64,000 nucleotides of DNA from Legionella beliardensis (lineage in GTDB: Bacteria; Pseudomonadota; Gammaproteobacteria; Legionellales; Legionellaceae), in contig NZ_UGNV01000001.1 of assembly GCF_900452395.1 (NCBI RefSeq), positions 2,901,501 through 2,965,500 on the forward strand. Reading direction: 5' to 3'. Shown piece by piece: positions 47,623-57,203 of this stretch (positions within the stretch are counted from its first letter, which is position 1; the number at the start of each line of letters is the position of its first letter). Both the position numbers and the translations under genes were made by a program. The notes beneath the pieces are model-generated. The model had not been told where the DNA came from. It did no database searches and worked only from the letters and a program-made list of their open reading frames with translations.

Positions 47623-48351
47623 TTAGGTTTCCTGATTCAACATCTGCAGGCGAATATTACTAATCGCTTGCGCCGGATTGAGTCCCTTCGGGCAAACATT
47701 TGCACAATTCATAATTGTACGACAACGAAATACACTGAATGGATCTTTTAATTTATCCAACCGATGTATAGTAGCAGTATCACGGCTATCTGCTAAAAAG
47801 CGACGAGCTTGTAAAAGTCCAGCGGGACCAACGAATTTATCTGGATTCCACCAATAGGAGGGACAAGAGCTGGTACAACAAGCGCATAAGATACACTCAT
47901 ATAAACCATCCAGTAACGAACGCTCTGCAGGTGATTGGAGCCGTTCACGTGCTGGCGCCACACCATCATTTTGCAAGTAAGGCTCAATCCGTTCATATTG
48001 TTGATAGAATTGCGTCATATCAACAACCAAATCGCGAATGACAGGAAAACCAGGTAAAGGCCTGATCACTATCTTATCGGTGTTAAGTTGGGAGAGCGAA
48101 GTAATACAAGCCAGCCCATTGGTACCATTAATATTCATACCGTCAGAGCCACAAACACCTTCTCGGCAAGAGCGCCTATAGGCTAAAGTAACATCTTGCT
48201 CTGCTTTAATTTTTTCAAGCAAAGTCAATAGCATTGGATCACTTTTTGCTGGAATTTCTATCACATAATCCTGCATGTAAGGTTTTTCATTGCCTTCAGC
48301 TTCAGGGTTATAACGATAAATGGATAAGGTCAATTTTCTATTATCAGCCAT
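47623..48351 (-). CDS. sdhB: Succinate dehydrogenase iron-sulfur subunit SdhB
   Basis: Electron-carrying subunit of complex II. 242 residues. The [2Fe-2S] Cys set begins with CREGVCGSDGMNI, the [4Fe-4S] cluster has CILCACCTSSCPSYWW, and the [3Fe-4S] region has CRTIMNCANVCPKGLNP. All ligands appear intact. It follows sdhA by 11 bases. Confidence 0.97.
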   Translation of the reverse strand: MADNRKLTLSIYRYNPEAEGNEKPYMQDYVIEIPAKSDPMLLTLLEKIKAEQDVTLAYRRSCREGVCGSDGMNINGTNGLACITSLSQLNTDKIVIRPLPGFPVIRDLVVDMTQFYQQYERIEPYLQNDGVAPARERLQSPAERSLLDGLYECILCACCTSSCPSYWWNPDKFVGPAGLLQARRFLADSRDTATIHRLDKLKDPFSVFRCRTIMNCANVCPKGLNPAQAISNIRLQMLNQET

Positions 48352-48362
48352 AACATATCCTC

Positions 48363-50138
48363 TTAATAGACGCGTTCTTTGGGCGCCAATGGCTCGACAT
48401 ATCTAGGTGTTGTGTTAACAGGTCGATAATCAACCTGCTCACCCTCTTCAAAATAAAGCGTGTGCTTTATCCAGTTAGCGTCATCTCGCTTAGGGAAATC
48501 TTCCCGACTGTGAGCACCTCGGCTTTCTGTGCGAGCAAGTGCTGAGTGGGCCGTAGCATAAGCTGTAGCCATTAAATTATCTAATTCTAAAGCAGCAATA
48601 CGTTCAGTATTAAAAATTTGGCTTTTGTCACTTAGTTTAGCATGCTTTAGACGTTCACGAAGCGATTGTAATCGATGCAAGCCTTCTTCCATCACTTTTC
48701 CAGTACGGAAAACGCCAAAATCTTCTTGCATCACACGCTGCATGGCATCTCGAATTTCAGCAGGACTCTCACCATCGGTTGAGCTTTCCCAACGAAGATA
48801 CCGAGCTAGTGCTGGCATCAAATCATCATCAGAGACATAAGCCATCTCAGGAAGCTCATTGGCAAGCCATAATTCTTCAACATGAAGACCTGCAGCTCGC
48901 CCAAATACAACTAAATCTAAGAGAGAGTTACCGCCTAAACGATTAGCACCATGCACTGAGACACAAGCACATTCACCTACAGCATATAACCCTTCCACAA
49001 TTTGATCGTCACCATTTTGGTGCGTTAATACTTGCCCATGTATATTAGTAGGAATACCGCCCATACTATAATGACAAGTAGGAACTACGGGTATTGGTTC
49101 AACAATGGGATCAACGCCCGCAAACTTTAAAGACAATTCGCGAATACCAGGTAGCCGCGACATAATTAAATCAGCCCCTAAATGATCAAGCTTTAATTTC
49201 ACGTGATCAACGCCTGTAGGATCAAATCCTCTACCAGCACGAATTTCTAACGCCATCGAACGAGCAACAACGTCTCGCGATGCTAAATCTTTTACGCGAG
49301 GCGCATAACGCTCCATAAAACGCTCGCCATCCTTGTTAATCAGGTAACCACCTTCCCCACGGCAACCTTCAGTAACGAGCGTTCCTGCCCCAGCTATGCC
49401 TGTAGGGTGAAACTGCCACATTTCCATGTCTTGGAGTGGAATGCCTGCGCGCAATGCCATGCCGAAACCATCGCCTGTATTAATATAAGCATTCGTGGTA
49501 GATTGATAAATACGGCCAGCACCACCTGTTGCTAAAATACATACGCGAGTCTGATAAAAAACAATTTCGCCCGTTTCAATCGATAAAGCAGTCACACCAG
49601 CAATACGCCCATGCGCATCTTTTACGAAATCAAGCGCATACCATTCACTAAAAACATGCGTTTTTGCTTTTAAGTTTTGTTGATATAACGTATGTAATAA
49701 AGCATGTCCCGTTCTATCTGCAGCAGCACAGGTTCGTGCAGCTTGCTCGCCACCAAAATTCTTTGACTGACCACCAAACTGGCGTTGATAGATTCTACCA
49801 TCATCCATGCGTGAAAAAGGCAATCCCATATGCTCTAATTCATAAACCGCTTCAGGACCCGTTTTACATAAATATTCAATACAATCCTGATCGCCAATGT
49901 AGTCTGCACCTTTTACGGTATCATACATATGCCAACGCCAGTCATCTGGGTGAGCATTTCCTAATGCAGATGTAATACCACCTTGTGCAGAAACGGTGTG
50001 CGAACGTGTCGGAAAAACTTTAGACAATAGCGCGACTTTTAAACCGGAATTTGCAAGCTGCAATGCAGCACGCATACCTGCGCCACCTGCCCCAATAATC
50101 ACAGCATCAAATTTATTCCTTGCAATTGGCATACTCAT
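48363..50138 (-). CDS. sdhA: Succinate dehydrogenase flavoprotein subunit SdhA
   Basis: Catalytic subunit that oxidises succinate to fumarate. I chose the ATG at 50138, with GGGGG 7 bases upstream and only one base after the sdhD stop; the open frame extends to a TTG at 50156. 591 residues. The FAD fold begins [15 protein letters not shown]. The His that binds FAD covalently is in SHTVSAQGG. Substrate-site HPTGIAG, REGGYL-like and [14 protein letters not shown] stretches are intact. This is the metabolic sdhA, not the Legionella effector of the same name. Confidence 0.97.
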   Translation of the reverse strand: MSMPIARNKFDAVIIGAGGAGMRAALQLANSGLKVALLSKVFPTRSHTVSAQGGITSALGNAHPDDWRWHMYDTVKGADYIGDQDCIEYLCKTGPEAVYELEHMGLPFSRMDDGRIYQRQFGGQSKNFGGEQAARTCAAADRTGHALLHTLYQQNLKAKTHVFSEWYALDFVKDAHGRIAGVTALSIETGEIVFYQTRVCILATGGAGRIYQSTTNAYINTGDGFGMALRAGIPLQDMEMWQFHPTGIAGAGTLVTEGCRGEGGYLINKDGERFMERYAPRVKDLASRDVVARSMALEIRAGRGFDPTGVDHVKLKLDHLGADLIMSRLPGIRELSLKFAGVDPIVEPIPVVPTCHYSMGGIPTNIHGQVLTHQNGDDQIVEGLYAVGECACVSVHGANRLGGNSLLDLVVFGRAAGLHVEELWLANELPEMAYVSDDDLMPALARYLRWESSTDGESPAEIRDAMQRVMQEDFGVFRTGKVMEEGLHRLQSLRERLKHAKLSDKSQIFNTERIAALELDNLMATAYATAHSALARTESRGAHSREDFPKRDDANWIKHTLYFEEGEQVDYRPVNTTPRYVEPLAPKERVY

Positions 50139-50139
50139 A

Positions 50140-50487
50140 TTATTGCCCCCATACAATCAATAAACCCCAAATAAATTGGGCACTAAGCCAAACTAGAACA
50201 ACCATTTGCAAGAACAACCGCACAGCAGTAGATTTAACGTAATCAGTCGTCACTGTCCACACACCAATCCACGTATGTAAAGATAAAGCTACTAATGCCA
50301 TGACTGTTGCGGCTTTAAAAAAAATATTATGAAATAATGCATGCCACTGCCCAAATTGCAATTGTGGATGCGCAAACAAAAAACCGAAGATAAAAAGACA
50401 GTAAAGCCCAAAATAAATGGCTGTAGCTCGCTGAATTAGCCAATCTTTTAAGCCGTTTCCTGTTAAACTGGTGACATTACTTACCAT
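50140..50487 (-). CDS. sdhD: Succinate dehydrogenase membrane anchor SdhD
   Basis: Membrane subunit of complex II, helping bind heme b and quinone. I chose ATG 50487 (AGGA 8 bases upstream) instead of a TTG at 50493; this gives 115 residues and a 7-base overlap with sdhC. Three hydrophobic helices. The [11 protein letters not shown] motif near the start and the heme-ligand-type [14 protein letters not shown] are typical. Confidence 0.93.
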   Translation of the reverse strand: MVSNVTSLTGNGLKDWLIQRATAIYFGLYCLFIFGFLFAHPQLQFGQWHALFHNIFFKAATVMALVALSLHTWIGVWTVTTDYVKSTAVRLFLQMVVLVWLSAQFIWGLLIVWGQ

Positions 50488-50855
50488 AGCCAAAATCCTA
50501 GAAGTAGAGTTAAAATAATTGAAGCTACAATGACTGCAATAGCACTCTGGCGCCCTGCACTTAAGTGCTCACCATAGCCTGCATCCATCATTAAATGCCG
50601 AATCCCTGCCAATAAGTGGTAAATTAAAGCAGCCCCAAATGCCCAAAGTATTAATTTTGCAGTAATGCCTGATAGGATATGGCGCACATTAATAAATGAA
50701 TTTGCTGACCCTAGGGACAAATCAAGGTAGTAAAGAATAATTGGGAAAAGAAGAAATAGCGCTAATCCAGAAACGCGATGCAGAATGGATGCAATAGCCA
50801 TAGGAGGAAATTTTATTGTAGTTAAATCAAGATTTACCGGTCTTTTTTTATTCAC
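50481..50855 (-). CDS. sdhC: Succinate dehydrogenase cytochrome b556 subunit SdhC
   Basis: First gene of the sdh-suc operon. 124 residues with three hydrophobic helices. The family motifs HRVSGLALFLLFP and HLLAGIRHLMMDAG (heme-ligand histidine) are intact. The start is a GTG at 50855 with an AGGAT upstream. The 338-base gap between it and the divergent RDD gene shows no gene and must hold the promoters of both. Confidence 0.94.
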   Translation of the reverse strand: MNKKRPVNLDLTTIKFPPMAIASILHRVSGLALFLLFPIILYYLDLSLGSANSFINVRHILSGITAKLILWAFGAALIYHLLAGIRHLMMDAGYGEHLSAGRQSAIAVIVASIILTLLLGFWLW

Positions 50856-51193
50856 TTTTTAATGTATCCTTTTTAATAACAAACAAAATTGTCAATTCAT
50901 ATCTAATTATGATATAGAAAATCTACTTATAAGTATTTTTAATCTAGTTTTTAAAAATAATACTTATCGCTTACGTAACTGTAAGCCACAGCGTTTAATT
51001 ACCGTAACAAACTATTAATAACTGCTAGTCTGGTGAGCATTTTACATCAAACATCATAAATTAGGCTAATTGCATTATTTTAAAACGAATCGTTGATGCT
51101 TGGGCCTCATGGGCATAGCAAGAATTGAAAGTATACCATTCTGTTTTTTTAGCGCAAAGTATATGTGCAAAGAGAAATAGCTAAGGACATTTT

Positions 51194-51568
51194 ATGTTAT
51201 TTAGATTTGCTTTAGCCACTATATATGATTTATTTATCATACTGGCCTTACTCATGTTAACAACTGCTCTTTGTATGATTGCCAGTCAGCAAACCTCCAT
51301 TCCACCAGGAAGTAGATGGTATCAAATATTATTGCTGTTAACTATTTTTACCTATTATTTTATTTGTCTTAGGCTAAGCGGCCAAACGGTAGGGTTAAAG
51401 ACATGGCGCTTACAAGTTATTTCTACTTATGGCCCTTTAACCATTTATAAACTATGTTATTGGCTAATCCTAATACCACTGGCAATTGGGTATGGAATCA
51501 TTCGTTTTAAAAAGCCTCAATACTTTCTCGGCAAGTGGACAAGTATTAGGCTAATTTATTTAAATTGA
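51194..51568 (+). CDS. RDD family membrane protein
   Basis: Small inner-membrane protein of unclear function, 124 residues. The opening LFRFALATIYDLFIIL has the R and D of the RDD pattern, and the GQTVGLKTWRLQVIS block is typical of the family. Three or four hydrophobic segments. Divergent from sdhC and convergent with lvgA, 7 bases apart. Its place between sdh and lvgA matches what I recall for L. pneumophila. Confidence 0.85.
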   Translation: MLFRFALATIYDLFIILALLMLTTALCMIASQQTSIPPGSRWYQILLLLTIFTYYFICLRLSGQTVGLKTWRLQVISTYGPLTIYKLCYWLILIPLAIGYGIIRFKKPQYFLGKWTSIRLIYLN

Positions 51569-51575
51569 AATCCTG

Positions 51576-52199
51576 TTAACGTGAAGATTTAGGTCCAGAG
51601 CTTGTATGCTGTTGGTAAGGTTGTCGGGGAGATTCGGGTGGGTAACCATACCCTTTATCAGCTATTGTTTTAATAACTTTCAAGTAGCGTTCGCCCCAAG
51701 CACCAGGATCAAAATTAGTCACAACCACATTATAGTTTAAATTAATAATTGACTCGAATGCCTTACGTTGCGCTTTTTCATGCCCACCGAAAGCAACTTG
51801 CACTTCTGTTTCAGAACTAACCCCACCTGATTTTAAACGCTCTATTAACAAGTAAATCATTTTTTCAATAGTAAAATATAACTTACACATAGACATGCCA
51901 GCAGTAAACATATCCTGTGCTTTAGACGTGCTTAAGCGGTTACCTCTATCTATAATAGGATAAACAAATTCATATTCACCATTTCCTAAAGGCTCAGGAT
52001 TAATGATCAAAGGAGGGGAAATGGGATCAATGGTAGGATTAATAACAAAAAGCTCAAAATCAGCCCAATGCCACCACAGCTGATAAATTCGCTCAATTAG
52101 CACAATAGGATCATCGAAATTATCAACTACGATTTTTTGCCTAAGCTCTTCGATTTGTTGTGCATATTCCGGATCAGTGATGTCTATATCGACAGCCAT
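51576..52199 (-). CDS. lvgA: LvgA-like Dot/Icm adaptor protein
   Basis: In Legionella LvgA is a small acidic protein that binds IcmS and, with IcmW, helps recruit effectors to the DotL coupling protein. The product here (207 residues from ATG 52199, preceded by AGGTAG) has no signal or membrane segment. It is acidic in the first 40 residues, followed by YQLWWHWADFELF, and has a proline/serine-rich tail. Length and place next to the sdh-suc operon match lvgA of L. pneumophila as I remember it. No domain outside Legionella is known to me. The call is from memory, not from an alignment. Confidence 0.68.
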   Translation of the reverse strand: MAVDIDITDPEYAQQIEELRQKIVVDNFDDPIVLIERIYQLWWHWADFELFVINPTIDPISPPLIINPEPLGNGEYEFVYPIIDRGNRLSTSKAQDMFTAGMSMCKLYFTIEKMIYLLIERLKSGGVSSETEVQVAFGGHEKAQRKAFESIINLNYNVVVTNFDPGAWGERYLKVIKTIADKGYGYPPESPRQPYQQHTSSGPKSSR

Positions 52200-52334
52200 T
52201 ATCACTACCTGTTTTAACCTTAATTGTATCTTAGCCTAAAATTAGCAGCCAAGCATGGGGTTTAATGACTTATTAATAGAAAAAAAAGTGTAAATTACCT
52301 AGATTAAGTAGTTTTTTTGTAAAAAAATCCTAAG

Positions 52335-52556
52335 TTAATTAATTATTTTATAATACACCAAAGGCTGCTTACGACAACTTTTAAGGCAACCTCGCTGACA
52401 TCTTAGCTCTTCTTGACAACAAGCAACAATCCCCCGTTTTACCCATACCTCTAGCATAGGTTCTAATGCTAGTAAATCTAAATCAAATTCTCGCGCTAAT
52501 TGCTGGTTACTAGCTACTTTTTCGCGACGTAAATAATTAAGAATTTGTAAGAGCAT
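52335..52556 (-). CDS. feoC: FeoC, Fe-S transcriptional regulator or FeoB partner
   Basis: 73-residue winged-helix protein. The N-terminal helix-turn-helix (LNYLRREKVASNQQLAREFDLDLLALEPMLE) is followed by the cysteine set of the FeoC wing: CCQEELRCQRGCLKSC. It overlaps the end of feoB by 20 bases and is thus co-translated. FeoC may bind an Fe-S cluster and protect FeoB from proteolysis in enterics; this function is inferred from the family. Confidence 0.88.
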   Translation of the reverse strand: MLLQILNYLRREKVASNQQLAREFDLDLLALEPMLEVWVKRGIVACCQEELRCQRGCLKSCRKQPLVYYKIIN

Positions 52557-54792
52557 GCTTAGTTCCTAAATGAAGAGCGCGATAGCGAAGACCAATTATA
52601 AATAGCCCAATACTTATTAACATAAGTATAATCCAAACGAGTGACTGCAAAGGGTGCAAATTAAACCGTGCAATCTGATAAAAAATAACAGCAGACGCAT
52701 AAGCAATTAGAAATGACCAACTAACCGAAAACCACATTAACTTACGACTAGCTTCCTGCCTAATGGCAGCCATAGTAGAAACACAAGGTATGTAAAGTAA
52801 AACAAATAATAGATAAGCAAATGCGCCAGCCTGGCCATCAAAACGACGGCTCATTTCCCCATAAACAGATTGCGAAACCTCATTATCAGGCGCACTTGCT
52901 AAAATTGGATTTATCAATGCATGACCTAATTCGGATAAATTTTGCGGAATAGACCACAATGCATCGTGCAATGACTGCCATAAATTAAAAGCACCAGCAG
53001 CTTGATAGTGACCTAGATGACTTAGTTGCGCGTACAAAGAATTTAAAGAGCCAATGACTACTTCTTTCGCTAACATGCCGGTTAATAAGCCAACAGTCGC
53101 AGGCCAATTATTAGCTTCAATACCCATAGGTGAAAATAAAGGTGTAAGCCACTGCCCCAATAGAGATAACATGGATTGCGTGCTTGCCTCAGCAGCACTA
53201 AAACCGCCATCAATAGTCAAAGCATTTAAACCACTTAAAATGACACAAACAGGAATAATTAAACGTCCAGCCCGGGTTATAAAATAACGCAAACGCAAAG
53301 ACATTTCTTTTAATAAGCGCCCTAAAGTTGGCCTATGGTAGGCAGGTAACTCAAGAATTAAAGGTGAAGAATAGCCGCGTAATGTTGTTTTGCGTAGAAT
53401 AAAACCTGTAGTAACAGCCATCAAAATGCCTATCATATAAAGGCAGAAAACGATATTTTGCCCACCATATGGGAAAAACGCAGCAACAAAGACAGAGTAA
53501 ATCGCTAAACGAGCGCTGCAAGACATAAAAGGACTCATTACGATAGTTAGCAGGCGCTCTCTATCTGAATCTAGTGTTCTTGCAGCCATAATTGCTGGCA
53601 CATTACACCCAAAACCAACTATCATCGGTACAAATGCTTTACCAGGTAGACCGAGTAGGCGCATGATTTTATCAACGACAAAAGCAGCACGCGCCATGTA
53701 ACCTGATACTTCCAGTAACGCTAAGAAAAAAAACATCGCCGCAATCACAGGAATAAATGTCAATGTCGTTGTAATTCCTACACCAACACCATAAGCAAGT
53801 AACGCAATTAACCACGGTGGCGTATGCATCGCTTCTAGCAAATACTTTGGCCCTTGCACAAACAAAGCATTAGATGTGATATCAAAAAAATCTTGCAAAG
53901 CACCGCCTATGTTAATTGCAAATAAAAACATTAAATACATAACCGCAAAAAAGATTGGCAATGCCAAATAACGATGTAATAGGACGCGATCTAATTTAGC
54001 TGTAAAATGCTCACTGGCATCGCTATGCTTTTTCTGTACTAAGCTTATTATCTGATGAATTTTTTGGTAGCGTGCATCGGCCAACAAAATATCATCATCG
54101 GAATTTTTTTTAATTAATTGAACGCTATCTTCTCCTACGTGCGTCGCTATTAAAAAATTATCACCCTCTAGACTGCGCATAGCATAATATTGGGCTAACG
54201 TGGCTGGTAATTGCCTTATTCTAATTAAATCTTGTTTAAGACTGTTAAGTCGTTTTTGTAAGTCTGAAGGAAATTGTAAATCAAGAGGACCCGGTGTCTT
54301 TGCTGTATGAAGAATGGCTTGCTGTAATTCGTTAAGGCCTACTTTCTTGTGTGCTTGAATAGCAATTACTGGACACTGCAATTGTTGCGCTAAACACGTT
54401 ATATCAATGGCAATACCACGTTGTTTGGCAATATCAATCATATTAAGTGCCAAAATAACAGGCTTGCCTAATTCTAATAATTGGCTGGTTAAATATAAAT
54501 GACGTTCTAAATGGCAAGCATCTACGACATTGATGATGACATCAGCAGGTACCGTCACTATGGCGTTAGCAGCAATTTGTTCATCCTGACTTGCCACACA
54601 TGATGAATTTAAAGAGTAAATACCTGGTAAATCAGTAATACTTATTGATTGATTCGTAAGCGTAAAGGCTCCTGTCTTTTTTTCAACAGTAACCCCAGGC
54701 CAATTACCTACTTTCTGATTATCACCCGTTAGTGCATTAAATAATGTTGTCTTACCACAATTAGGATTTCCTATTAATAAAACATGGGTCAT
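52537..54792 (-). CDS. feoB: Ferrous iron transport protein FeoB
   Basis: Inner-membrane ferrous iron transporter with an N-terminal G domain. I chose the ATG at 54792, which overlaps the feoA stop as ATGA; the frame extends to 54804. 751 residues. The G1 loop GNPNCGKT is at about 8-15, the G3 DLPG and the G4 NMID are present. The membrane part has the Gate motifs VGFGCNVPAIMAARTL and the later VSTMAAIR. Two gate domains with about ten helices. It is the middle of feoA-feoB-feoC. Confidence 0.97.
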   Translation of the reverse strand: MTHVLLIGNPNCGKTTLFNALTGDNQKVGNWPGVTVEKKTGAFTLTNQSISITDLPGIYSLNSSCVASQDEQIAANAIVTVPADVIINVVDACHLERHLYLTSQLLELGKPVILALNMIDIAKQRGIAIDITCLAQQLQCPVIAIQAHKKVGLNELQQAILHTAKTPGPLDLQFPSDLQKRLNSLKQDLIRIRQLPATLAQYYAMRSLEGDNFLIATHVGEDSVQLIKKNSDDDILLADARYQKIHQIISLVQKKHSDASEHFTAKLDRVLLHRYLALPIFFAVMYLMFLFAINIGGALQDFFDITSNALFVQGPKYLLEAMHTPPWLIALLAYGVGVGITTTLTFIPVIAAMFFFLALLEVSGYMARAAFVVDKIMRLLGLPGKAFVPMIVGFGCNVPAIMAARTLDSDRERLLTIVMSPFMSCSARLAIYSVFVAAFFPYGGQNIVFCLYMIGILMAVTTGFILRKTTLRGYSSPLILELPAYHRPTLGRLLKEMSLRLRYFITRAGRLIIPVCVILSGLNALTIDGGFSAAEASTQSMLSLLGQWLTPLFSPMGIEANNWPATVGLLTGMLAKEVVIGSLNSLYAQLSHLGHYQAAGAFNLWQSLHDALWSIPQNLSELGHALINPILASAPDNEVSQSVYGEMSRRFDGQAGAFAYLLFVLLYIPCVSTMAAIRQEASRKLMWFSVSWSFLIAYASAVIFYQIARFNLHPLQSLVWIILMLISIGLFIIGLRYRALHLGTKHALTNS

Positions 54793-55025
54793 ATAGGCTC
54801 CCATTCTAATTCAGCAGCCTCTTCTTTGCGCAAAGTAATTGAAGTTCCTCGTATATCAATCTGGAGTGGGCAGCCAAGTGGCGCTGCTCTAATTATTTCT
54901 ATCTCAACGCCTCGAGTCACACCAAGCGATAATAGGCGCTGGCGATAGACTAATTTGGTGTTACCAAAGTCAATAAGACGTACGCGGTCACCTTTAACTA
55001 AATCAGTTATACGCATTTTTTTCAT
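54789..55025 (-). CDS. feoA: Ferrous iron transport protein FeoA
   Basis: Small SH3-like cytoplasmic partner of FeoB, 78 residues. The typical pattern MRITDLVKGDRVRLIDFG, RQRLLSLGVTRGVEIEIIRAAPLGCPLQIDIRGTSITLRKEEA is visible. Two ATG codons are possible (55025 and 55015); the first is annotated. First gene of the feo operon. A Fur box lies 62 bases upstream. Confidence 0.95.
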   Translation of the reverse strand: MKKMRITDLVKGDRVRLIDFGNTKLVYRQRLLSLGVTRGVEIEIIRAAPLGCPLQIDIRGTSITLRKEEAAELEWEPI

Positions 55026-55067
55026 TATTTTTTAGCTAAGTTTAGGAAAATTGAAATTTCTGGCTTT

Positions 55068-55073
55068 ATTCTA
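55068..55073 (-). promoter_or_regulatory. Likely -10 element of the feoABC promoter
   Basis: TAGAAT on the minus strand, 42 bases before the feoA start. The Fur box lies just upstream, over the -35 region, the position expected for repression. Confidence 0.45.
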
Positions 55074-55086
55074 GCACAAATGATAG

Positions 55087-55101
55087 CGATAATCATTCTC
55101 A
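55087..55101 (-). promoter_or_regulatory. Fur box upstream of feoABC
   Basis: TGAGAATGATTATCG on the minus strand matches the 7-1-7 Fur consensus TGATAATNATTATCA at 12 of 14 fixed positions. It lies 62 bases before feoA and overlaps the likely -35 region, so iron-loaded Fur should repress the operon. Confidence 0.75.
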
Positions 55102-55210
55102 TTATGAGTAAATAGTAGTTAATGTGCCTGGAATCTAATAGATAATGATTGGTTCTAGATAAGGCTGCTCTTTTTAATCTAGATTTCATACACATGTTAT
55201 GAACTAGCTT

Positions 55211-56299
55211 TTATATTGAAGACAAATAAGACATGGCCCGCCTTGGATGACGCTTTATATAATCAATGGATTGCATTTCATGGAGACGACTTTGTGTTCT
55301 TTTAAATGCTTGGCTCATTTCACCTTGGGTATAAAGTTCATCAATGGGAACTGCGGCTGAAGCAATTAAACGTATACCTTGATCATACATCACATCAATA
55401 AAGTGAATAAGTAAGATAGCAAATACCGTGTCTTGTTCCCCTAATTTTGGAATATCGCTTACAAAAACGGTATCAAAACGTTCAGCAATCTCTAAGTAAT
55501 CCAACTGACTACGAGGTAAATTACAAATCACTTTAAAATCAAACCAAATAGTGCGATTGCCTAACTTAATATAAGGAATCTCTCGCTTTTGTATCGTTAC
55601 TATGCCATAAGTTTGTGCATTTGGTGCTAAAAAATCAAACTGTTTACTTAATAAATTGTTCGCTGCTTCTCCTAAAGGAGAAATATACGTTTCCAAATTA
55701 AGTTCTCGGCCTAGACGATAATCTCTGTTATCCCCTAGATGCACTACCTCGCAATGCTTCTTAATGGCTGCAATCGCTGGAAGAAAGCGGGCACGTTGAA
55801 CCCCATTACGATATAAACCATCAGGGGCTACATTTGACGTAGCCACTAAGATTACCTTTCTAGCAAATAATGCTTGCATAAGCTCTGCTAAAATCATGGC
55901 ATAAGCCACATCATCAACCATAAACTCATCAAAACAAAGCAGCTGCGCTTTTTTTGCAATATCATTGGCAATGCGCTGTAAGGGATTGGGTATGCCTTGC
56001 AATTGTCGCAATTGCGTATCTATTTGCTGCATAAAATGATGAAAATGAAAACGCAGCTTCTTTTCTACAGGAATTGATTCAAAAAAAAGATCCATAAGGA
56101 ATGTTTTACCAACACCTACAGGGCCATAAATATAAACACCAAGAAAAGAATCGCGCTTAAGCCAATTAAACCAACTTTTTTTCTGCAATGCAAAATCGTT
56201 AATAAGCCTGTCTAAATGAAATAAAACTTGCCTCTGTAGCGGATTATCTTGAATATCGCCACTAGCAATCGTGGCATCATAGTTGGCAATTAAGCTCAT
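55211..56299 (-). CDS. zapE: Cell division ATPase ZapE (AFG1 family)
   Basis: AAA-type ATPase linked in E. coli to Z-ring constriction under stress. 362 residues. Walker A GPVGVGKT (about 54-61), followed by LMDLFFE; RLRFHFHHFM and the Walker B LLCFDEFMVDD are typical of AFG1/ZapE. The ATSNVAPDGLYRNGVQRARFLPAI block is diagnostic. Its start overlaps the stop of the upstream hydrolase gene by 4 bases (ATGA). Confidence 0.94.
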   Translation of the reverse strand: MSLIANYDATIASGDIQDNPLQRQVLFHLDRLINDFALQKKSWFNWLKRDSFLGVYIYGPVGVGKTFLMDLFFESIPVEKKLRFHFHHFMQQIDTQLRQLQGIPNPLQRIANDIAKKAQLLCFDEFMVDDVAYAMILAELMQALFARKVILVATSNVAPDGLYRNGVQRARFLPAIAAIKKHCEVVHLGDNRDYRLGRELNLETYISPLGEAANNLLSKQFDFLAPNAQTYGIVTIQKREIPYIKLGNRTIWFDFKVICNLPRSQLDYLEIAERFDTVFVSDIPKLGEQDTVFAILLIHFIDVMYDQGIRLIASAAVPIDELYTQGEMSQAFKRTQSRLHEMQSIDYIKRHPRRAMSYLSSI

Positions 56300-56955
56300 G
56301 CCCCTAACACCTGGGCCTGAACAATATCCATAAGTTTAGATTTTAATAATAATAAATTTCCATGAAAGAAATGGCCGGTATCAGCAAAGCGAATAACAGG
56401 GATTTTAGGATTAGCTTGGTCAGCAAAATCTAAAACCATAGCCAATGGGGAAATGTCATCCTCATCGCCTTGCAAAATATACCAAGGCTTTGGGGCCGTA
56501 AATTCTAAATAATTATAATGATGAAAAGGTGGTGCAATAGTGACTAATAATTTTGCCTCACTTTGCGCGGCCGCGCGATAAGCAACAAAAGAACCAAAAG
56601 AAAAACCAGAAAATATAAGCTGAGTATTGGGATGATGCTGTTGCCAAAGCTTACTTAAAACTAACATATCCTCACTTTCACCTATACCCGCATCATACTG
56701 CCCCACTGACTGGCCTACGCCACGAAAATTAAATCGCACGGATGGTATTTCCAATTCTTTAAAAGCACGCGCCATCGTCGTTACGACTTTATTATTCATT
56801 GTGCCACCTTGCAGCGAATGCGGATGGCCTAATATTGCTACGTAATCTGTATTTATTTGGGCAGGTAAAGTTAATATAGCTTCCAGAGGGCCAGCTTTGC
56901 CTTGAAAGAAAAAAGCATGCTCACCTGGGTTATTTAAATTCTCTATAGGCAACAT
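56296..56955 (-). CDS. Alpha/beta hydrolase, COG2945 type
   Basis: 219-residue cytoplasmic hydrolase of unknown substrate. GHPHSLQGGTMNNKVV, FRGVGQS, the nucleophile elbow GFSFG with Ser, the GDEDDISP region holding the acid residue and the C-terminal TGHFFHG with the His are typical of the COG2945 family. First gene of a two-gene operon with zapE. Confidence 0.88.
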   Translation of the reverse strand: MLPIENLNNPGEHAFFFQGKAGPLEAILTLPAQINTDYVAILGHPHSLQGGTMNNKVVTTMARAFKELEIPSVRFNFRGVGQSVGQYDAGIGESEDMLVLSKLWQQHHPNTQLIFSGFSFGSFVAYRAAAQSEAKLLVTIAPPFHHYNYLEFTAPKPWYILQGDEDDISPLAMVLDFADQANPKIPVIRFADTGHFFHGNLLLLKSKLMDIVQAQVLGA

Positions 56956-57119
56956 AAATTCTTTTACACGTTTTAAATTAAAGTATTAATAATAACCTAT
57001 CTTGCAATTTGTTGCGCGTCCTTTAAACTTAATTTGCGCTGACGAACTCGCAGCGACTTAAACCGCTATGCTTCAAAAGCAAAAGGTTGCTTATTAACTT
57101 TTCTTGGAGGACTTGATCG

Positions 57120-57203
57120 ATGAGACAGGTACCAATATTATTATCCCTATCTTCATTTTATTTCGCTTATGTCTTTAGGAGTGAAATAAATGAAAATTAC
57201 TGA
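57120..57203 (+). CDS. Possible 27-residue leader peptide overlapping panB
   Basis: An ATG with a strong GGAGG site 9 bases upstream opens a frame (MRQVPILLSLSSFYFAYVFR...) that stops inside panB at 57203, just after the panB start at 57190. The peptide is hydrophobic in the middle. This may couple panB translation to leader translation; panB has its own AGGAG site inside the leader ORF. The strong ribosome site is the main support. Confidence 0.4.
   Translation: MRQVPILLSLSSFYFAYVFRSEINENY

Noticed and set aside
48363-50138. sdhA as the Legionella effector SdhA
   Set aside because: The FAD and covalent-His motifs show the metabolic succinate dehydrogenase; the name is a coincidence.
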